Positions 6,355-10,832 of a stretch of 10,832 nucleotides of DNA are shown here, piece by piece (the first letter of the stretch is position 1; each line of letters opens with the position of its first letter). The notes beneath the pieces were generated by a model that was given only the letters and a program-made list of their open reading frames with translations, searched no databases and was not told where the DNA came from. The stretch lies in contig CALDTD010000085.1 in assembly GCA_937924345.1 (NCBI GenBank), positions 1-10,832 on the forward strand, read 5' to 3'. The stretch is from an uncultured Flavobacteriales bacterium (GTDB taxonomy: Bacteria; Bacteroidota; Bacteroidia; Flavobacteriales_D; Parvicellaceae). A program made the translations under genes and the position numbers.

Positions 6355-8280
6355 GTGAAGTGTTTAAATAAAGTACCTTACTTTTTTAAGTTTTTAATGG
6401 CTCATTATATAGTGGGTTTAGCTTTTTTGTTTTTATTTCGATTACTACTTTTCTTTACTTACAAAGCAGAACATACAATTGACATAGAAAATGAATCTAC
6501 TTTAATTAAAAAGTCTTTTTTAATAGGTTGTCAATTTGATTCAGTCATCTTAGGTTACAGTTTAGCTCTCCCGTTGATAGTATTGGTAATTCATTCTTTT
6601 GTAGGAAAAGGTTTTAGGATTTATAAATGGATAAGTGGCTGCCTCTATATTTTAACGCTTATTTCTTTTTATTTTTCAGCTGCAGATATTCCTTATTTTA
6701 ATTATAATTTTGCAAGGATTTCAGCAGTGATTTTTAAATCTACTGCTGATGCTAAAATTATCTTTTCAATGATTTTAGAAGAGCCTACTTATGCTATATA
6801 CTTTTTAGTTTGGTTGGGTATGTTTCTAGCATATTTATTACTAGTTAGAAAACTCATAAAGTTTATACCTAAAACACAATTGAAGGTTAAATCAAATGTG
6901 TTCCAGTTTGTCTTTATATTAGTCGGGCTAGGTTTGGTTTTCTTTGCTTTAAGAGGTCGGTTGGATAGTCCTATTAGAGTAAATCATTCTTTTTTCTGTG
7001 ACAATTCTTTTTATAATCAATTAGGTTTAAACCCAACTTTTGTCTTAATAAAAAGCTTAAAGCAAAGTCAAGAAATAAGTATTATAGATAATAAAGATGC
7101 GATTAATAATGTAAAGGAATATCTAAATATAACTGAAAATTTAAATCTGAATTCACCATTAGCTAGAAACATAACTACAAGTGATAGTGTAAATAAGAAA
7201 AATGTTGTCTTAGTTATTATGGAAAGTATGTCTGCAAATAAATTAGCACGTTTCGGTAACAAAGATAAACTTACTCCATACTTTGATGAATTAGCAAAAA
7301 AGTCAATATGTTTTGATAACATGTATTCCGCAGGATTTCATACCTGTAATGGTATTTTTTCGACATTATACTCTTATCCAACTGTTTTAAGAGAACGACC
7401 GATGACAGCATTAAATATAAGTTATTTCAATAGCTTACCGCGTGTTTTTAAAGATTACGACTATAAAAATTTATACTTTACAGCTGGAAATGAAAATTTT
7501 GATAATGTAGGTGCTTTTATTAGACAAAACGATATTTCAACAATTATTTCGGGTAAAGATTTTGATCCTAAACTACTTCATAGCTCGTTTGGTGTTCCAG
7601 ACCATATATTATTCGATTATACTTTAGAACGTTTAAATCAAGAAAGAGAACCATTTTTTGCTACTGTTATGACAGTAAGTGACCATGGACCTTATATAAT
7701 TCCTAAAGATATAAGTTTTGAGCCAAAACAATCCGAAATTAAAAAACAAGTCGTAGAATACGCAGATTGGTCTATACATCGATTTTTAGAAAAGGCAAAA
7801 ACGCAATCGTGGTATAAGAATACTGTATTTGTTTTTGTTGCAGACCATGGTGTTGTTATGGGTGATATTACGTATGAAATACCTTTTTCCTTACATCATA
7901 TTCCTTTGCTCATATTTTCTCCAGATACTTCTTTTATAAAGGCTAGGATATACAATAATTATGCAACACAAATGGATGTTTTACCTACAATAGCAGGATT
8001 ACTTAATTTTAATTATATAAATAATACATTTGGCCAAGATTTACTTAAAGAAAAAAGAGAATATGGAGTTTTCTCTTCGGACGATAAGTTTGGATGTATT
8101 AATGATGGTTTTTATTATATATATCGAAAAAATGGTAAGGAAACTTTACACCAATATAAAAATAGAGACCCTTCTAATTGTATCAAAGAATTTCCTGAGC
8201 AAGCCGAAAAAATGAAAAAACATGTGGTTTCTATTATGCAGTCTGGTAAACTTATAATTAGTGAAAATAAAACGCACTAA
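6355..8280 (+). CDS. LTA synthase family membrane sulfatase-fold protein
   Basis: This is a polytopic membrane enzyme with an extracytoplasmic alkaline-phosphatase/sulfatase-fold domain. Five membrane helices are visible (about 17-36, 64-82, 92-110, 145-165, 182-200). After a linker the catalytic domain starts near 283 (NVVLVIMES). Likely metal and catalytic positions by comparison with LtaS are E290, T330 in HTCNGIF as nucleophile, H444 in SDHGPY, and D497-H498 in ADHG. Domain order and the 641-residue length match LtaS-like proteins. In a Gram-negative cell lipoteichoic acid is not expected, so the probable chemistry is transfer of a phosphoglycerol or phosphoethanolamine-like group to a periplasmic glycan or lipid; the substrate is unknown. 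The assigned start is GTG one base after the antiporter stop; ATG at 6397 (Met15) is the alternative, keeping all five helices. It is the last gene of its operon, and I see no clear terminator after it. Confidence 0.88.
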   Translation: MKCLNKVPYFFKFLMAHYIVGLAFLFLFRLLLFFTYKAEHTIDIENESTLIKKSFLIGCQFDSVILGYSLALPLIVLVIHSFVGKGFRIYKWISGCLYILTLISFYFSAADIPYFNYNFARISAVIFKSTADAKIIFSMILEEPTYAIYFLVWLGMFLAYLLLVRKLIKFIPKTQLKVKSNVFQFVFILVGLGLVFFALRGRLDSPIRVNHSFFCDNSFYNQLGLNPTFVLIKSLKQSQEISIIDNKDAINNVKEYLNITENLNLNSPLARNITTSDSVNKKNVVLVIMESMSANKLARFGNKDKLTPYFDELAKKSICFDNMYSAGFHTCNGIFSTLYSYPTVLRERPMTALNISYFNSLPRVFKDYDYKNLYFTAGNENFDNVGAFIRQNDISTIISGKDFDPKLLHSSFGVPDHILFDYTLERLNQEREPFFATVMTVSDHGPYIIPKDISFEPKQSEIKKQVVEYADWSIHRFLEKAKTQSWYKNTVFVFVADHGVVMGDITYEIPFSLHHIPLLIFSPDTSFIKARIYNNYATQMDVLPTIAGLLNFNYINNTFGQDLLKEKREYGVFSSDDKFGCINDGFYYIYRKNGKETLHQYKNRDPSNCIKEFPEQAEKMKKHVVSIMQSGKLIISENKTH

Positions 8281-8299
8281 AAGGTACTAAGAACACTCT

Positions 8300-8926
8300 T
8301 CAAAAATGATACTTTAGCTCAATTCCTAATGTTTTTATAGGTGTAATAGTTGGTGTTAATACTTTTTGAGTAACGAAACCTGCATTTTTAAAATTTTGAC
8401 GAACTCCAAAGCCAATTTCTGTCTCAGTTCTTATAGAAAAACGAGGGTGAATAAAATAGGAGGCGCTTACTAATCCTGCAATTCCACCACCGGAGTTTTC
8501 CATTTGCCATATTTGTCCGCCAATATTAGTTCCTATAAAAGTGGTGATAAAGTAAAGGTCTGTTCCGTAAGAAAAAGCCCAACGGTTTTTTATTCGTTTT
8601 TTTTCTATTCCAAAAGTAGTAATGAAAGGATTTATGTAACTATTTGTACCGCCAGTAATTTGCTCTCGGTAAAGCCCCATAACCATTCCAAATCGAAGGT
8701 ACTTATCTGATTTCGTATGTTGCGAAAGTGATAGTGCAACCTGGTCGTGAATAGGAAAAAGTTGTTGCCCGTCTATTCCGCGTAAAGCGAGTTCACCAAC
8801 ATTTGAAAATCCAAACCCAACTTCGTAAAAGTAATTTGCAAGCGTAGAATCTGCCTTTATTTCTTCTTGTGACCTACCAAGTAAAGGAATGAGAGAAATA
8901 CAAATTAAGAGTAAGATTCTATACAT
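8300..8926 (-). CDS. Predicted outer-membrane beta-barrel protein, function unknown
   Basis: I do not recognise the family. The 208-residue protein begins with a signal peptide (about 1-19, ending GRS before Q20) and is otherwise made of alternating aromatic/hydrophobic and polar stretches typical of amphipathic strands (for example 31-43, 76-87, 100-110, 115-128, 148-160, 162-176). It ends in LGIELKYHF, with a C-terminal phenylalanine as in the BAM recognition signal of outer-membrane proteins. The size would suit an 8-10 stranded barrel. The ATG directly abuts the TAG of the lipoprotein gene upstream, so the two are probably translated together and may act together in the outer membrane. 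The gene ends 19 bases from the convergent LTA-synthase-like gene, and no strong terminator hairpin is visible between them. Confidence 0.75.
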   Translation of the reverse strand: MYRILLLICISLIPLLGRSQEEIKADSTLANYFYEVGFGFSNVGELALRGIDGQQLFPIHDQVALSLSQHTKSDKYLRFGMVMGLYREQITGGTNSYINPFITTFGIEKKRIKNRWAFSYGTDLYFITTFIGTNIGGQIWQMENSGGGIAGLVSASYFIHPRFSIRTETEIGFGVRQNFKNAGFVTQKVLTPTITPIKTLGIELKYHF

Positions 8927-9358
8927 CTAATTATAAATATGTAGTTGGTTACTATTAGAATTATATTCAAATCGATATTGATGTAGGTTAGTCGTTGCAG
9001 GACCTTGTATTACTGCCCCATCAAACAATTGATATTTACTCCCATCGCATTCGCAACTAATACTAATATTTGAGGAGTCTACCATTACAGCGCCGCAGGA
9101 ACCTTCTACATTATACGTACAATAACGATCGTAAACCATAAAATTATCTTGTGTTTGTCTATAAATAATTAATCCTTCATTCCCACCAGAGACATAAGCC
9201 CAACCTCCAATTCCGTTAAGGTTTATGTAAGCAGGTAAGTTTAGATTTAAATAAGAATCTAGCGGTACATAAGGAACAGTTTGGTTGTTTTTATTACAAG
9301 AAGTCTGCATAAAACTCAGTACAGCTAGAAATAATATAATGATAATTGTATTTTTCAT
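8927..9358 (-). CDS. Small lipoprotein with degenerate Rieske-like domain
   Basis: The 143-residue product starts with a lysine, a hydrophobic stretch and a cysteine (C21 in MQTSC), a plausible though non-classical lipobox (Q at -3), so it is probably a lipoprotein. The C-terminal half resembles a Rieske domain. A box-I-like DRYCTY (C80) is followed 22 residues later by a box-II-like SCECDGSKYQLFDG (C102, C104) and then GAVIQGPAT. The normal second ligands are replaced: the box I histidine by Y82 and the box II histidine by D105. With C88 four cysteines remain, so a standard 2Fe-2S Rieske cluster is unlikely. The start at 9358 is chosen because it begins the signal sequence and avoids overlap with the acetyltransferase gene; a longer in-frame start at 9433 exists but adds a non-secretory extension. 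It lies between the acetyltransferase gene and a beta-barrel gene. Function unknown. Confidence 0.78.
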   Translation of the reverse strand: MKNTIIIILFLAVLSFMQTSCNKNNQTVPYVPLDSYLNLNLPAYINLNGIGGWAYVSGGNEGLIIYRQTQDNFMVYDRYCTYNVEGSCGAVMVDSSNISISCECDGSKYQLFDGAVIQGPATTNLHQYRFEYNSNSNQLHIYN

Positions 9359-9386
9359 AAGTTGATAAAACGTTAAAATAGTAATT

Positions 9387-9899
9387 TTATTCCCAACATT
9401 GGTAGAACAATTCATCTTCCCAAACTCCTCCAAAATTTAACCATTGTTTTTTTATGCCGTTTTGTTCGAATCCTGATTTAGTAAACAATTGAATACTTGC
9501 TTCGTTATTTGCACCAATAGTACAGTGTAATTGATTGAGCTTTAAATGTGAGAAACTATAATGTTTCAATAAGTCTAAAGCCTCTTTTGCAAGTCCTTTA
9601 TTTCTATAGTTATTGTCAATTAAAATACCTACTCCAGCTCTAAGGTGAAAAGGGTCAAAATCGAACAAATCGATGCAGCCTAGTTTCTTTTTAGTTGCTT
9701 TATCTTCTATAATAAAACGGATTTGTTTGGTAGAAAAAATGTCTTGAGCACTGTTTACGTAGTCTTCTATTAGCTTTCGAGAAAACGGAACGAATGTATT
9801 ACTTACTCTCCAATTGTTGGTATTATTTTCCCAAGCTAGTAAAATATCTATATCTGATGGCTCTATTGTTCTAAATGCTATATTTTTACTTGCTAACAT
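9387..9899 (-). CDS. GNAT family N-acetyltransferase (RimJ/RimL/SpeG-like)
   Basis: This cytoplasmic enzyme is expected to pass an acetyl group from acetyl-CoA to an amine. The 170-residue protein is a single GNAT domain. It opens with the FRTIEPSDID pattern of the RimJ/RimL type (9-18), followed by the WENN segment (23-26). Motif A is at about 88-107 with NYRNKGLAKEAL as the pyrophosphate-binding loop, and motif B shows ANNEASIQLFTKSGFE (130-145). The substrate cannot be told from the sequence; ribosomal-protein N-termini, polyamines and sugar nucleotides are all known for relatives. The gene starts nine bases after dapF on the same strand, and from recollection a GNAT gene next to dapF is common in flavobacteria. 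Its stop lies 28 bases before the lipoprotein start. Confidence 0.92.
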   Translation of the reverse strand: MLASKNIAFRTIEPSDIDILLAWENNTNNWRVSNTFVPFSRKLIEDYVNSAQDIFSTKQIRFIIEDKATKKKLGCIDLFDFDPFHLRAGVGILIDNNYRNKGLAKEALDLLKHYSFSHLKLNQLHCTIGANNEASIQLFTKSGFEQNGIKKQWLNFGGVWEDELFYQCWE

Positions 9900-9908
9900 A
9901 CGCTTATC

Positions 9909-10694
9909 TTAAACTGAAATTGTACCATCAAAAACAAAAGTAGCTGCACCTTCTAGCCATACGTTTGTATAGTGATTTTCTTTTGTTTTTTCTAAAGAAA
10001 CGGATAGTTCACCGCCTTTAGTTTTAATAGTTATTTTACCATCTGCAATGTTATTTTTTAAGGCAATACTTATTGCACAAGCAGTTACTCCTGTTCCGCA
10101 AGAAAGAGTTTCGTTTTCTACGCCTCTTTCGTAGGTTCTAACTAAGTTTTCTGATTTTGTTTCTTCAATAAAGTTTACGTTAGTTCCATTTATTGATTTG
10201 TAAGCATCAGAATATCTTATTTTACTTCCTTTTTCAATAATGTCAAGATTACTTATGTTTTCTTGGAAAACAACATAATGCGGAGAACCAGTATTCATAA
10301 AATAATGATCTTCGTTTATCTCAATAGTTGAGACATCGTGCATTTTAAGTTTTACTATATTATTACCTAAAACTGAAGCTTCATGAAGTCCATCTGTGGA
10401 AATAAATGCTGTTTGCTTTTCGGTAATAATTCCCAAATCAAAAGCGAACTGAACAGCACATCTACTTCCATTACCACAAAAACTTTGCGAACCGTCTGGA
10501 TTAAAAAAAATCATATTAAAGTCGTACGATTCATGGTTCTCAATTAAGATTAAACCATCTGCTCCAGCACCAAATTTTCTGTCGCAAATAAATTGTACAG
10601 CTTCTAAGTTTTCTTTGTCAAATACTTTATTTCTATTGTCTATTATTACAAAGTCGTTTCCAGTTCCTTGGTATTTTTTGAATTGAATATCCAT
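9909..10694 (-). CDS. dapF: Diaminopimelate epimerase
   Basis: DapF interconverts LL- and meso-diaminopimelate in the cytoplasm, the step before lysine and the source of meso-DAP for peptidoglycan. The 261-residue length is within the family range. Visible motifs are KYQGTGNDF (7-15), FFNPDGSQSFCGNGSRC (63-79) with catalytic C73, GSPHYV (136-141), and ERGVENETLSCGTG (189-202) with catalytic C199. Both active-site cysteines and their flanking sequences are intact, so the enzyme should be active without cofactor. The ATG lies eight bases after the stop of the marC-family gene, so it is read from a promoter upstream of that gene, outside the window. There is no room for its own promoter except inside the marC coding region. 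Confidence 0.98.
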   Translation of the reverse strand: MDIQFKKYQGTGNDFVIIDNRNKVFDKENLEAVQFICDRKFGAGADGLILIENHESYDFNMIFFNPDGSQSFCGNGSRCAVQFAFDLGIITEKQTAFISTDGLHEASVLGNNIVKLKMHDVSTIEINEDHYFMNTGSPHYVVFQENISNLDIIEKGSKIRYSDAYKSINGTNVNFIEETKSENLVRTYERGVENETLSCGTGVTACAISIALKNNIADGKITIKTKGGELSVSLEKTKENHYTNVWLEGAATFVFDGTISV

Positions 10695-10702
10695 TGATAA
10701 AA

Positions 10703-10832
10703 TTAAAGTGTGTGTTGAAAATAGTTACTTATTCCGCTCAAAATACTCTGAACAGCATAAGAAGCTAAGATTAATCCCATGATTTTACTAATTACAGTGA
10801 TACCATAATTACCAATTCGTTTTTGTAGCTTA
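10703..10832 (-). CDS. MarC-family integral membrane protein, C-terminal fragment
   Basis: Only the last 42 codons and a TAA (10703-10705) are in the window; the 5' part lies beyond the right edge. The visible tail reads RIGNYGITVISKIMGLILASYAVQSILSG, which matches the end of MarC/UPF0056 inner-membrane proteins (G-ITRIMGLILAAIAVQ in many members), including the last membrane helix. MarC proteins are multi-pass membrane proteins of poorly defined role; the old link to multiple antibiotic resistance is doubtful. It precedes dapF by eight bases and is likely the upstream member of that operon. Confidence 0.8.
   Translation of the reverse strand, partial: KLQKRIGNYGITVISKIMGLILASYAVQSILSGISNYFQHTL

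Noticed and set aside
7068..7322. Minus-strand open frame of 84 codons
   Set aside because: Antisense to the LTA-synthase-like gene, with no start context or recognisable domain.
8030..8215. Plus-strand open frame of 61 codons
   Set aside because: Out-of-frame reading of the 3' part of the LTA-synthase-like gene, lysine-rich from A-rich sequence.
8281..8299. Possible shared terminator between the convergent genes
   Set aside because: Only a 4-bp stem (AAGA/TCTT) is present, without a T-run.
8504..8710. Plus-strand open frame of 68 codons
   Set aside because: Antisense to the barrel gene, whose signal peptide and terminal Phe support the minus strand.
9359..9433. N-terminal extension of the lipoprotein gene
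   Set aside because: It would overlap the 3' end of the acetyltransferase gene and place 25 polar residues before the signal sequence.

Overview
The window looks like chromosomal DNA of a low-GC member of the Bacteroidota, most likely a flavobacterium-like organism. The evidence is the single-chain SecDF of 1049 residues, A-rich start regions without Shine-Dalgarno sequences, promoter boxes of the TAnnTTTG type, a secreted FG-GAP repeat protein of the gliding/T9SS-secreted style, and a dapF–GNAT gene pair. No species is claimed.

Layout. Positions 1-1608 (minus strand) hold the first 536 codons of a secreted FG-GAP/VCBS repeat protein whose C-terminus lies beyond the left edge. A 270-base divergent intergenic region carries a good promoter and an approximately 138-base leader for secDF (1879-5028, plus). 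A strong hairpin terminator follows secDF, and a -7 box on its heels probably starts a second plus-strand operon: tatA, a YrbG-type calcium/sodium antiporter, and an LTA-synthase-like membrane sulfatase-fold protein. The genes of that operon are 1-2 bases apart. It meets a convergent minus-strand operon at 8280/8300. Read in its own direction, this operon runs: marC-family gene (only its C-terminus is in the window), dapF, a GNAT acetyltransferase, a small lipoprotein with a degenerate Rieske-like domain, and a predicted outer-membrane beta-barrel. The spacings are 8, 9, 28 and 0 bases.

How it fits together. The plus-strand genes serve the cell envelope: SecDF uses the proton gradient to help export through SecYEG, TatA forms the pore-like element of the twin-arginine pathway, the antiporter moves calcium, and the LtaS-like enzyme probably transfers a phospho-alcohol group outside the inner membrane. 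The minus-strand operon makes meso-diaminopimelate for lysine and peptidoglycan and ends in two envelope proteins of unknown role.

Most of the window is ordinary housekeeping DNA; no phage, transposon, CRISPR or defence system is visible. The points most worth a second look are the lipoprotein that keeps the Rieske fold signature but has lost both histidine ligands, its abutting beta-barrel partner, the four-cysteine insert in the FG-GAP protein, and the secDF leader with competing hairpins.
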